Source: Micromonospora sp. C95 (GTDB taxonomy: Bacteria > Actinomycetota > Actinomycetes > Mycobacteriales > Micromonosporaceae). From it: a DNA stretch of 64,000 nt. The notes below the pieces were generated by a model. That model ran no database searches. It was not told where the DNA came from and saw only the letters and a list, made by a program, of their open reading frames with translations. This document shows, one piece after another, positions 1 to 10,138 of the stretch. The stretch lies in NCBI RefSeq assembly GCF_018070465.1, contig NZ_JAGPXT010000008.1, forward strand, positions 62,001 to 126,000, given 5' to 3'. Made by a program: the position numbers and the translations under genes. Numbering within the stretch: position 1 is the stretch's first letter; the number at the start of each line of letters is the position of its first letter.

Positions 1-59
1 AGCAGGACGGACCGCGCCGGGCTGCGCCGGCTACGTCCGGGGCGCTTCACGCGACTCAT
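1..59 (-). CDS. malG: MalG-type ABC sugar permease, N-terminal fragment cut by window edge
   Basis: Only the first 19 codons are inside the window (MSRVKRPGRSRRS...), a basic cytoplasmic N-terminus. The ATG shares one base with the stop codon of the upstream malF-like gene (TGATG junction), the usual arrangement for the second permease of a maltose-type importer. The identity is inferred from position and overlap, since no domain is visible in this fragment. Confidence 0.6.
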   Translation of the reverse strand, partial: MSRVKRPGRSRRSPARSVL

Positions 60-1075
60 CACCACACCTCGCCTTGCTTGCGTAGCGCCCGGCGGTAGAA
101 CACCGAGAACACCAGCAGGATGGACAGGATCAGTACGCCGTAGGTCGAGGCCAGCGAGTAGTTACGGATGCCCTCGAAGGCGGCCCGGTAGGCACCGGTC
201 ACCAGGATCTCGCTCTGCCCGGCCGGCTGTCCCTCGGTCACCAGGAAGATGATCGGGAACATGTTGAACGTCCAGATGGTGCCGAGCAGGATCACCGTCA
301 TGCTGACCGGCCGCAGGCCGGGCAGGGTGATGTTCTTGAACCGCTGCCAGGCGGAGGCACCGTCGATCTCGGCCGCCTCGTACAGCTCCGACGGGATGGT
401 CTGCATGCCACCCAGCAGCGCCACCATCATGAACGGCACGCCGAGCCAGATGTTGGTGACGATGGCGGTGAGCAGCGCCGTCCACCGGTCGGCGAACCAC
501 GAGACCGGGTCGATGCCGACCGCGGAGAGCAGCGCGTTGGCCAGGCCGAAGCGCTCGTTGAAGATGAACTTCCAGGCGAACGCGCTGACGAAGGCGGGCA
601 CCGCCCAGGGCAGTACGAGCAGCACCCGGTAGAGGCCCCGGAACCGCATCGGACGGTTGAGCATGGTGGCCAGGCCGAGGCCGAGGCCGAAGTGAAAGGC
701 CACGCAGACGAAGGTCCAGATCAGCGTGGTGCCGGTCCACTGCCAGAACTCACCGACCTCACCGGTGAGCACCCGCACGTAGTTGTCCAGCCCGACGAAC
801 TCCCACTTGTTCGGATTGTCGGCGCAGACCTCGCTGCCGGTGATCGACTTGGTGCAGATCTCGGCGACCTGGTTCGCTTCGTTCAGGTTGGTGAAGGAGA
901 GCCAGATCCCGCGGAACAGCGGGTAGAAGATCAGAACTGCCAGGACGATGACGACGGGCAGCACCATCGCCCAGGCGTACCAGTGCTTGTCCCAGCTGCG
1001 GCGCAGCCGGGACGGACGAGCGGATCGGCCGGACGGCGTCGAAGGCGACGCCGGTTCGGCTGTCACGGTGGTCAT
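59..1075 (-). CDS. malF: MalF-type permease of a maltose/maltodextrin ABC transporter
   Basis: 338-residue inner-membrane permease of the carbohydrate uptake-1 family. A basic N-terminal tail is followed by a first membrane segment (about residues 35-54), an external loop carrying two cysteines (C74, C84) that could pair, and a core of about five further membrane helices. The cytoplasmic EAA loop that docks to the ATPase is visible at about residues 231-255 (ELYEAAEIDGASAWQRFKNI). It follows malE with a 105-bp gap and is coupled to malG. The loop length and the neighbouring LacI regulator and alpha-glucosidase make an alpha-glucoside substrate likely, but specificity cannot be read directly. 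No ATPase gene is seen nearby, so a shared MsiK-type ATPase is probably used. Confidence 0.88.
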   Translation of the reverse strand: MTTVTAEPASPSTPSGRSARPSRLRRSWDKHWYAWAMVLPVVIVLAVLIFYPLFRGIWLSFTNLNEANQVAEICTKSITGSEVCADNPNKWEFVGLDNYVRVLTGEVGEFWQWTGTTLIWTFVCVAFHFGLGLGLATMLNRPMRFRGLYRVLLVLPWAVPAFVSAFAWKFIFNERFGLANALLSAVGIDPVSWFADRWTALLTAIVTNIWLGVPFMMVALLGGMQTIPSELYEAAEIDGASAWQRFKNITLPGLRPVSMTVILLGTIWTFNMFPIIFLVTEGQPAGQSEILVTGAYRAAFEGIRNYSLASTYGVLILSILLVFSVFYRRALRKQGEVW

Positions 1076-1180
1076 CAGCTGCGCTCCATGCGGGGAGGCC
1101 CGGCAGGGCCCCGCGACCTGGGACGGTCACGCGACCCTGCCGGGTGCCGAGAGGTCACCGGCTCAGAGCCGGCGGTCAGA

Positions 1181-2485
1181 TCAGTTCTCGTACGAGGGGA
1201 CGACCTCGGCCTTGTACTTCTTGGCGACGGTGTCCAGCGCGGCCTTCGGGTCCTTGTTCTGGATCAGGACCTCGGTGGCCATCTGGTCGAGCGGGCCGAA
1301 GAACTGACCGGCCTCGGGGATCCACGGGCGACCCACACCAGCCTCCACGACCGGCTGGAACGCGGCGACGGTCGCGTTGTTCTTCACCGCGTCGAGGTCG
1401 TACGCCGAGGTGCGGGTCGGCAGCAGGCCCAGCTTCTCCGACAGGAACGCCTGCGACTCGGCGGAACTCATGAACTTGACGAACGCGACGGCGGCGTCGA
1501 CCTTCTCCTGCGGCATGCCGGACCAGATCACGTAGTTGTGGCCGCCGACCGGGCCACCGGCCTTCGCCGAGCCGGCCGGGACCGGCGCGATACCCAGGTT
1601 TGCCAGGCCGCCGAAGCCCGGCGCCTGCTGGACGTTGTTTACCTCCCACGGCCCGTTGATGATCATGGCGACCTTCTTCTCCTTGAAGAGGGTCATCATG
1701 GTGCCGTAGGCGTCGTTGGCGGACGGCTTGGCGGCCGCACCGCTGTCGATCAGGTCCTTGGCGATCGCCAGCCCGGCCGCGTTCTGCTCCGAGTCGATGA
1801 CGATCTTCTTGCTCGCAGTGTCGACCAGGTCGCCGCCCTCGCCGTACATGAAGGGCAGCAGGAAGTAGCCGGCCGGGTTGATGTAGACACCCTCAGCGTC
1901 GGTCTTCTCCTTGATGGTCTGCGCCGCGGTCTTCAGCTCGGCCCAGGTCTTCGGGGGTGCACCGATGCCGGCCTGGCTCAGCAGCTCCTTGTTGTACATC
2001 AGGGCGAGGCTGTCGGTGACCTGGGGAACGCCGTAGGTCTTGCCGTCGAACTTGTTGGACGCGAGCGGGGTCTCCAGGAAGTCCGACTCGTCGGCGAGCA
2101 GCTCGGAGCCGTCCAGCGCGTACAGGTAGCCCAGCGAGGCGAACTCGGGCACCCAGGCGACCTCGGCCCGCAGGATGTCCGGTGCCCCGGAATTCGCCTG
2201 TGCGGCGGTCTTGAACTTGTTCTGCGCCTCGCCGAACGGGACCGACTGATAGTTGATCTTTACGTTCGGGTAGGTCTGGTTGAACTTGGCGATCAGCTCC
2301 TGGAACGCCGGACCCTCGTTCTTCGGATCCGAGGTGTCCCACCAGGTCAGTTCTGCGGTGAGGGACGCGGGGTCGACCGCCGGCTGCTCCTCGGCCGCCT
2401 GGTCGTCCTCCCCGCCGCACGCGGCGACGGAAAGGGCGAGAGTGGCAGCGGCGAGTACGGCGATCCCCCTGGCTGTGCGGCGCAT
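1181..2485 (-). CDS. malE: Maltose/alpha-glucoside-binding lipoprotein of ABC importer
   Basis: 434 residues, extracellular solute-binding protein family 1. The ATG at 2485 was chosen because an AGGAG Shine-Dalgarno lies just upstream and it starts a textbook lipoprotein signal: MRRTARG, a hydrophobic stretch, then lipobox VAAC with the lipidated cysteine at residue 23. An acidic linker (GGEDDQAAEEQPAVD) precedes the binding domain. The open frame continues to 2608, but that extension crosses the operator region and is not expected to be translated. First gene of the leftward malE-malF-malG operon, divergent from malR. Substrate is inferred from the neighbours. Confidence 0.9.
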   Translation of the reverse strand: MRRTARGIAVLAAATLALSVAACGGEDDQAAEEQPAVDPASLTAELTWWDTSDPKNEGPAFQELIAKFNQTYPNVKINYQSVPFGEAQNKFKTAAQANSGAPDILRAEVAWVPEFASLGYLYALDGSELLADESDFLETPLASNKFDGKTYGVPQVTDSLALMYNKELLSQAGIGAPPKTWAELKTAAQTIKEKTDAEGVYINPAGYFLLPFMYGEGGDLVDTASKKIVIDSEQNAAGLAIAKDLIDSGAAAKPSANDAYGTMMTLFKEKKVAMIINGPWEVNNVQQAPGFGGLANLGIAPVPAGSAKAGGPVGGHNYVIWSGMPQEKVDAAVAFVKFMSSAESQAFLSEKLGLLPTRTSAYDLDAVKNNATVAAFQPVVEAGVGRPWIPEAGQFFGPLDQMATEVLIQNKDPKAALDTVAKKYKAEVVPSYEN

Positions 2486-2814
2486 GTTCGCTCCTAAATT
2501 GCCTGCCGGGTAACGGCGGGGACAGTAGCAAGAACTTTCGTAACTAGAAACCCCTTGCGAACACTCCGGCAACAACCGTGCCTCGCCCGCAACTTCAACA
2601 GTTGACAAGTGTCGCTATCTGGGCATTTTGCCCCCGACTGGGGTGACCGAACTCCCAACCAGCGTCACCGTGCGCACACCTCGGCAATACTCTTCGTCCC
2701 GGCAGGCCTCGCTCGGAGCAAGCGTCGTGGGAACGCTCCCGATGACTACTGCTCGATTCTGCAAGTTCTTGCTGACCAATGCGCAAGAACTTGGCGGTGA
2801 GCTACAGTGCCGCC
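2486..2814. promoter_or_regulatory. malE-malR divergent control region with candidate LacI-family operators
   Basis: This 329-bp non-coding stretch separates malE and malR. It contains repeated CTTGC/GCAAG half-sites: GCAAGAACTTT (2528-2538) and CTTGCG (2554-2559) on the malE side, and GCAAGTTCTTGC (2761-2772) plus GCAAGAACTTGG (2783-2794) just before malR. The same half-site forms a perfect palindrome before the glucosidase gene. Operators made of CTTGC/GCAAG units are known for MalR-type LacI regulators of streptomycetes. Binding here is inferred. No convincing -35/-10 pair could be assigned. Confidence 0.6.
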
Positions 2815-3900
2815 ATGCGCGCTCGCCTGTCCGACATCGCCCAGCAGGCCGACGTCAGCGAAGCCACGGTGTCGCGGGTGCTCAACGACCGCCCCGGCGT
2901 GGCACCCGAGACTCGGCAGGCCGTCCTGACCGCCCTCGACGTGCTCGGGTACGAGCGCCCCGCCCGACTGCGCAAGCGCAGCGCCGGACTGGTCGGCCTG
3001 GTGGTCCCGGAGCTGGACAATCCGATCTTTCCGGCGTTCGCCCAGATCATCGAGTCGGCTCTGGCCCCCACCGGTTACACCCCGGTGCTGTGCACCCAGA
3101 CCCCCGGCGGCGTACGCGAGGACGAGTACGTCGAGATGCTGCTGGACCGGCAGGTCTCCGGGATCGTCTTCGTCTCCGGCCTGCACGCCGACACCGCCGC
3201 CGACCACGACCGGTACCGGACCCTGCTCGCCCGCCCGCTGCCGATCGTGATGATCAACGGATACGCGCCGGGCATTCCGGCACCCTTCGTCTCCTGCGAC
3301 GACCGGGAGGCCGCCGAGCTGGCCGTGGCCCACCTGGTGGCCCTGGGCCACCGGCGGATCGGCCTGATCACCGGTCCGGACCGCTTCGTGCCGGTGCAGC
3401 GCAAGGTCAGCGGCTACAAGGCGGCGATGGAGCGCCTCGCCGGCGTCGACGAGGGCGAGTTGGCCGAGCTGACCGAGCTGTCGCTGTTCGGCGTCGAGGG
3501 CGGCGAGGCGGCGGCCGGTCGGCTGATCGAGCGCGGCGCCACCGGCATCGTCTGCGGCTCCGACCTGATGGCACTCGGTGCCATCCGCGCCGCCCGGCAA
3601 CGCGGCATGTCCGTACCGGAGGATCTCTCGGTGGTCGGCTACGACGACTCGCCACTGATGGCCTTCACCGATCCGCCGCTCACCACCATGCGCCAACCGG
3701 TGGCCGCGATGGCGGTCGCCGCGGTCCGGGCGCTGGTCGACGAGATCAACGGCCACGGTGCCCCGCACTCGGAGTACCTGTTCCGGCCGGAACTGGTGGT
3801 GCGGGGTTCCACCGCTGTGGCACGGCAGGACAGCGCGTCCGCGCCGAGCGGCCCGGGGCGGCAACGGCCGGCGCCGCCCGCGCTCGCGGTCCCGGCATGA
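2815..3900 (+). CDS. malR: LacI-family transcriptional regulator (MalR-like)
   Basis: 361 residues from the ATG at 2815. The N-terminal LacI helix-turn-helix (RLSDIAQQADVSEATVSRVL, residues 4-23) is followed by the hinge (GYERPARLRKRSAGLVGLVV) and a periplasmic-binding-protein-like effector domain ending at about residue 335; the last 25 residues are Pro/Ala-rich. The in-frame start at 2779 would add 12 residues ahead of the HTH and lies inside an operator repeat, so the later start is preferred. Its position between the mal transporter and the glucosidase, with matching half-sites in front of all three transcripts, indicates local repression relieved by a maltose-type sugar. Confidence 0.85.
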   Translation: MRARLSDIAQQADVSEATVSRVLNDRPGVAPETRQAVLTALDVLGYERPARLRKRSAGLVGLVVPELDNPIFPAFAQIIESALAPTGYTPVLCTQTPGGVREDEYVEMLLDRQVSGIVFVSGLHADTAADHDRYRTLLARPLPIVMINGYAPGIPAPFVSCDDREAAELAVAHLVALGHRRIGLITGPDRFVPVQRKVSGYKAAMERLAGVDEGELAELTELSLFGVEGGEAAAGRLIERGATGIVCGSDLMALGAIRAARQRGMSVPEDLSVVGYDDSPLMAFTDPPLTTMRQPVAAMAVAAVRALVDEINGHGAPHSEYLFRPELVVRGSTAVARQDSASAPSGPGRQRPAPPALAVPA

Positions 3901-3964
3901 CGTGGCCCCACCGCGCCGACGGTCCCGACGTGACGTAGCCCGCACCAAGGGCATTACCGACCCC

Positions 3965-3995
3965 TCTTGCGCAAGAAATGCTTGACTCTTGCAAG
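3965..3995 (+). promoter_or_regulatory. Candidate MalR operators at the alpha-glucosidase promoter
   Basis: A perfect 12-bp palindrome TCTTGCGCAAGA (3965-3976) with the central CpG typical of LacI-family operators is followed by a second palindrome CTTGCAAG (3988-3995). A possible -35 TTGACT (3982-3987) lies between them, with a weak -10 CATTCT at 4006-4011, so a repressor on either site would block the promoter. The promoter assignment is inferred from spacing only. Confidence 0.6.
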
Positions 3996-4088
3996 GCTGG
4001 CGCGGCATTCTTCTCAGACACCCGTGCGTCCCCACCTCGCCCACCCGCCGGGTACCGCCGTACCGCGCCACAGAACGGGGAACACCCG

Positions 4089-5720
4089 ATGACCGTCAGC
4101 ATCCCCTCGCCGCTGACCTCCGACGCCGACTGGTGGCGGTCCGCCGTCGTCTACCAGGTCTACGTCCGCAGCTTCGCCGACTCCGACGGCGACGGCATCG
4201 GTGACCTCCATGGCATCCGGGAGCGCCTGCCCTACCTGCGCGAACTGGGGGTCGACGCACTCTGGCTGACCCCGTTCTACACCTCGCCCATGGTCGACGG
4301 CGGCTACGACGTCGCCGACTACCGCGACGTCGACCCGATGTTCGGCAACCTCGCCGACTTCGAGGCGATGATCACCGACGCCCACGCGCTCGGCCTGCGG
4401 ATCATCGTCGACATCGTGCCGAACCACACCTCCGACCAGCACCCCTGGTTCACCGCGGCGCTGGCCGCCGCACCCGGCTCACCGGAACGGGCGCGTTACC
4501 TCTTCGCCGACGGCAAGGGCGACGACGGCGCTCAGCCCCCGAACGACTGGGAGAGCATCTTCGGCGGCCCGGCCTGGACCCGGGTTCCCGACGGCCAGTG
4601 GTACCTGCACCTGTTCGACCCCGCGCAACCCGACCTCAATTGGCGGCACCCCGAGGTACGCGCCGAGTTCGAGGACATCCTCCGCTTCTGGTTGGACCGG
4701 GGCGTCGACGGATTCCGGATCGACGTGGCCCACGGCATGATCAAGGCCGAAGGGCTGCCGGACGTCGGTTTCAACTCGATGACCACCGGCCGGCGCCAGT
4801 CCGAGCTGCTCGGCAAGGGCCGGCTGCCCTACTTCGACCAGGACGAGGTGCACGACATCTACCGCGCCTGGCGGCCCATCCTGGACAGCTACCCGGGCGG
4901 TCGGATGGCCGTCGCCGAGGCGTGGGCCGAGACCCCGCAGCGGCTGGCCCGCTACATCGGCCCCGACGAACTGCACCAGGCGTTCAGCTTCGACTTCCTC
5001 GACGCCACCTGGTCGGCCGACTCGTTCCGCAAGGTGATCGACACGGCGCTGGCCGAGTCCACCATCGTCGGTGCCCCGACCACCTGGGTGCTGTCCAACC
5101 ACGACCGGCAGCGGCACGTCACCCGCTACGGCGACGGCGAGATCGGGCTGCGCCGGGCCCGGGCCGCCGCGCTGCTGATGCTCGCCCTGCCCGGCTGCGC
5201 CTACCTCTACCAGGGTGAGGAACTGGGCCTGCCCGAGGTGCTCGACCTGCCCGACGAGCTGCGCCAGGATCCGGCCTTCCTGCGCACCGGCGAGAGCCGG
5301 GACGGCTGCCGGGTACCGATCCCGTGGAGTGGCGAGCTGGCGCCGTACGGCTTCGGACCGGCCGGCAGCGAGCTGAGCTGGCTGCCGGCTCCGACGACCT
5401 GGCGGGCCCTCTCGGTGGCCGCACAGACCGGCACGCCCGGCTCCACCCTTGAGCTGTACCGTGCGGCACTGCGGATCCGGCACACCCATCCGACGCTGGC
5501 CGACCTCGGCGGCATCACCTGGCTGGAGTCCGGTCCCGGGGTGCTCGCCTTCCAACGTGAGGCCGGTGACACCGTGCTGACCTGCGCGGTCAACATCAGC
5601 GACGCACCGGTGGTGATCGACGGGTACGGCACGCCGCTGGTCGCCAGCGCCACGCTCACCGAACGCGACGGCGGCCACCTGCTGCCGGTCGACTCGGCGG
5701 TCTGGTTCGAGCGGCACTGA
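4089..5720 (+). CDS. GH13 alpha-glucosidase (maltodextrin/isomaltose-type)
   Basis: 543-residue cytoplasmic glycoside hydrolase family 13 enzyme. All four conserved regions are visible: DIVPNH (108-113), GFRIDVAH with nucleophile D212, VAEAW with acid/base E277, and VLSNHDR with D339. The YQVYVRSFADSDGDGIGDL start is characteristic of oligo-1,6-/alpha-glucosidases. No signal peptide, consistent with hydrolysing sugars brought in by the adjacent importer. The ATG at 4089 follows a GGGGAA; a longer frame back to 3978 would run through the operator. It is the last gene of the local mal regulon. Exact linkage preference cannot be fixed by eye; trehalose synthase is unlikely because the C-terminal features do not fit. 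Confidence 0.88.
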   Translation: MTVSIPSPLTSDADWWRSAVVYQVYVRSFADSDGDGIGDLHGIRERLPYLRELGVDALWLTPFYTSPMVDGGYDVADYRDVDPMFGNLADFEAMITDAHALGLRIIVDIVPNHTSDQHPWFTAALAAAPGSPERARYLFADGKGDDGAQPPNDWESIFGGPAWTRVPDGQWYLHLFDPAQPDLNWRHPEVRAEFEDILRFWLDRGVDGFRIDVAHGMIKAEGLPDVGFNSMTTGRRQSELLGKGRLPYFDQDEVHDIYRAWRPILDSYPGGRMAVAEAWAETPQRLARYIGPDELHQAFSFDFLDATWSADSFRKVIDTALAESTIVGAPTTWVLSNHDRQRHVTRYGDGEIGLRRARAAALLMLALPGCAYLYQGEELGLPEVLDLPDELRQDPAFLRTGESRDGCRVPIPWSGELAPYGFGPAGSELSWLPAPTTWRALSVAAQTGTPGSTLELYRAALRIRHTHPTLADLGGITWLESGPGVLAFQREAGDTVLTCAVNISDAPVVIDGYGTPLVASATLTERDGGHLLPVDSAVWFERH

Positions 5721-5902
5721 ACGGGTAAGCCCGCCATCGACTCGGCCGTCCGGCGTGCTCCGCGCCGCCGGGCGGCTGGGCACGACCCCTTGTGGTGGGG
5801 GGTGCGACGGTGCCGGTGTCCGGGGCGATCCCCCGGGCGCCGGCATCGGGTGCTCGTCCGCTGTCGCCGACGACCACGACGGGTACCGGCAGGCCATCAG
5901 CC

Positions 5903-6352
5903 TCAACCGGTGGTGAGCTGAGCCGCGATCCGGGCGAACCCGGCACGCAGCTCGGCCACGTCCGGTGCCGGCAGCGGACCCGAGGCCCGGTCGTGCTCGG
6001 CCGCCTCCAACTCCTCCTCGTCGATGGTGTCCTCGTAGTCGCCGTAGAGGTCGGCCTGGTCCACCCGGGCCACCTCGTCCTGCGCGGCGAGCTGCGCGGC
6101 GGCGATCTCGCCCCGGATCTGCTCCACCGACACCGCCGGCACCAACGGTTCCACCACCGCCATCAGCTGCTCCTCGGCCACCACCGCCTCGGCCAACGCC
6201 AACGCGTGCGGTCGCTCGTACGGGCCGCACACCACCGGCTCCCACTCGTCGGCGTCGCTGAGCGGACCGAACGTGATGATCCACGGCAGCTCCAGCATCG
6301 GCGAACCGGCCGGCAGGTCCAACGTCACGAGTGCCCCCACGCAGACCATCAT
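5903..6352 (-). CDS. Conserved hypothetical acidic protein
   Basis: 149 residues from the tandem ATG-ATG at 6352/6349; the frame could start upstream at 6409, but those extra residues are Pro-rich and overlap the neighbouring gene. Begins MMVCVGALVTLDLPAGSPM, has a mixed beta-rich N-terminal half and an acidic, helix-prone C-terminal half (DYEDTIDEEELEAAEHD). No signal peptide or membrane segment and no recognised family. It lies directly downstream of the BrkB-like gene on the same strand, 53 bp away, so it may be cotranscribed. Function unknown. Confidence 0.6.
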   Translation of the reverse strand: MMVCVGALVTLDLPAGSPMLELPWIITFGPLSDADEWEPVVCGPYERPHALALAEAVVAEEQLMAVVEPLVPAVSVEQIRGEIAAAQLAAQDEVARVDQADLYGDYEDTIDEEELEAAEHDRASGPLPAPDVAELRAGFARIAAQLTTG

Positions 6353-6405
6353 CGTCGGTGTTCGGCCAGGTGGGGGTGGGTTCGGCGCAACGCTCGACCG
6401 GTGGG

Positions 6406-7329
6406 TCAACCGGCCCCGCCCGGGGTACCGGGATCGGTGTCCAGGTCGAGGTCCACAGGTGGGGGCCGCCCAACCAGGTCCACGGTCCGTCCGCGCCGGC
6501 TCGTCGCCGCCAGGGCGGCGCCGAAGAGCACCAGCTGGTTGAGCAGGTAGAGGTAGACCAGCAGTCCGACGGCGGTGGCCACCACCGTGTACGCCGGATT
6601 GTGTTCGACCCGACCCACCCAGAACCGGCCGACGGTGTTGAGCAGGGTGATGCCGACCGCGACGATCAGCACCACCGGCCGCAACCGGGACCGGCTCATC
6701 CGCACCCGGGGCACCGCGACCAGCAGCAGCGTGGCCAGTACCGCGTTGACCAGCACGCTGAGCAGCGCACTGACCGTGGTCAGCGCGAACGAGCCGGTGC
6801 TACGCAGCAGGAACCGCAGCAGCGTCTCCAGCGCGTCCACGGCCGCCACCGAGAGACCGAGCAGCACGAAGACGACCACCAGCACACCCAGGTCGACCAG
6901 GCGGCGCACGACCAGGTTGCCCGGATGCTGGTTGAGCCCGTGGATCAGCCGCTGCGAGGAACGGATCGCCTCCACCCAGCCGATCCCGGTCAACACCAGG
7001 ATCAGCAGACCGGCCACTCCGGCGGTGCCGCTGCTGTCGGCGACCTGGGCCGGATCGAGAAACGGCAGGTTCTCGCCGAGGAACTCCTCCGCCGCCGCGC
7101 TCACCTCGTCGTTGTCCTCCAGGATCGCGCCGAAGATCGCGTACGCGACCAGGGCCAGCGCGAAGACCGCGAAGAAGCCGTAGTAGGCGATGGCGGCGGC
7201 CAGCCGGCCGCCCTGGAGATCGGTGTAGAGCACCCCGGCACGCCACAGGTGACCGAAGGCCGGGGAGCGGCGGCGCGCGGCGGTCAGCCGGCGGTCGACG
7301 GCCGCCTCGACCCGACCCAGAACGTTCAC
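6406..7329 (-). CDS. YihY/BrkB-family inner-membrane protein
   Basis: 307 residues, six membrane helices, matching the YihY/virulence factor BrkB family (once called ribonuclease BN). Recognisable landmarks are GGRLAAAIAYYGFFAVFALAL in the first helix region and GTAGVAGLLILVLTGIGW in the second. The GTG at 7329 (MNVLGRVEAAV) was chosen because a GAGG lies just upstream; a longer frame to 7629 crosses the next gene. Transport or envelope role unproven in the family. The trpS-ligT-brkB order resembles the mycobacterial Rv3335c-Rv3336c neighbourhood as I remember it. Confidence 0.85.
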   Translation of the reverse strand: MNVLGRVEAAVDRRLTAARRRSPAFGHLWRAGVLYTDLQGGRLAAAIAYYGFFAVFALALVAYAIFGAILEDNDEVSAAAEEFLGENLPFLDPAQVADSSGTAGVAGLLILVLTGIGWVEAIRSSQRLIHGLNQHPGNLVVRRLVDLGVLVVVFVLLGLSVAAVDALETLLRFLLRSTGSFALTTVSALLSVLVNAVLATLLLVAVPRVRMSRSRLRPVVLIVAVGITLLNTVGRFWVGRVEHNPAYTVVATAVGLLVYLYLLNQLVLFGAALAATSRRGRTVDLVGRPPPVDLDLDTDPGTPGGAG

Positions 7330-7394
7330 GTCGTCATCCTCACCGATCCGTCGTCGCCGTGTCAGAGGTACCCGACGTGCCGGCCCGGGGGCGG

Positions 7395-7964
7395 TCAGCC
7401 ACCCAGTCGGAAGTCCCGGCGGGGCTGCCAGCGCGCCTGCCCACTGTGCGAGAAAAGCGTGAAGTGGTCCACCTCGAACATCGCGGAGAAGTCCGCCAGG
7501 TCCTCGTACGCCTTGTCCAGCGCCTCCGGCGCGACGTCCTGGGCGACCGTCACGTGCGGATGGTAGGGAAACCGAAGCTCCCGGCGTAGCTGCGGGGCGG
7601 CGTTGATCGCGGCGGCGAGCAGTTCGCACTCGCTGATGCCGGCGGCGACCGCGACGAAGACCACCTGGGTCACCGGCCGGAAGGTGCCCGTACCGCGAAG
7701 GTGCAGGCTGAACGGCAGGTGAGCGGCGGCGACCTGGGTCAGGTGCCGCTCCACCGCCGGCAACGCGGTCACCGGAATCTCCGTCGGCCCGAGCAGCGTG
7801 ACGTGGGCCGGCACGGCGTTCGGGTCACCGGCCTCCAGCCGACGCCGGGTCAGCAGGCCGCCCCACGGCGCCGGGATGTCGACCGCGATGCCGATCTGGA
7901 CACTGTCGCCGACCGCCGGCGCTCCGGTCCCCTGATCCACGCTGCACGCCACCCCTCCGGCCAT
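7395..7964 (-). CDS. 2H-superfamily RNA 2',5'/cyclic phosphodiesterase-like protein
   Basis: 189 residues with the two HxT catalytic motifs that define 2H phosphoesterases: HVTLLGP near residue 54 and HVTVAQD near residue 138. Family members include bacterial 2'-5' RNA ligase (ThpR/LigT) and cyclic nucleotide phosphodiesterases. The ATG at 7964 is the first start, but a GTG a few codons downstream behind GGAGGGG could be the true one. Located between trpS and brkB on the same strand, 36 bp after trpS ends. RNA substrate is inferred from the family only. Confidence 0.82.
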   Translation of the reverse strand: MAGGVACSVDQGTGAPAVGDSVQIGIAVDIPAPWGGLLTRRRLEAGDPNAVPAHVTLLGPTEIPVTALPAVERHLTQVAAAHLPFSLHLRGTGTFRPVTQVVFVAVAAGISECELLAAAINAAPQLRRELRFPYHPHVTVAQDVAPEALDKAYEDLADFSAMFEVDHFTLFSHSGQARWQPRRDFRLGG

Positions 7965-8000
7965 CGGCCCCTGCCCGCACCGTCACCCTCGCTCGGGCGG

Positions 8001-10057
<2,057 letters not shown>

Positions 10058-10138
10058 GGGAGTGATGGTAACCAGCCCAGGGCCGTAGGGTGACCACCAC
10101 GAGGCCGCGACCGTGCCGGCCAGGCGGGAGGAACCGAC

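Noticed and set aside
692..2497. Long rightward open frame antisense to malF and malE
   Set aside because: Arg/Gly/Val-rich shadow of the opposite strand typical of high-GC DNA; malE and malF have clear domains and ribosome sites.
2602..2630. TTGACA at 2602-2607 as a rightward promoter for malR
   Set aside because: The -35 matches perfectly but no acceptable -10 lies at 16-18 bp, and it is over 200 bp from the gene.
4479..6473. 664-codon leftward open frame across the GH13 gene
   Set aside because: Composition is that of an antisense shadow, and the GH13 catalytic motifs fix the coding strand.
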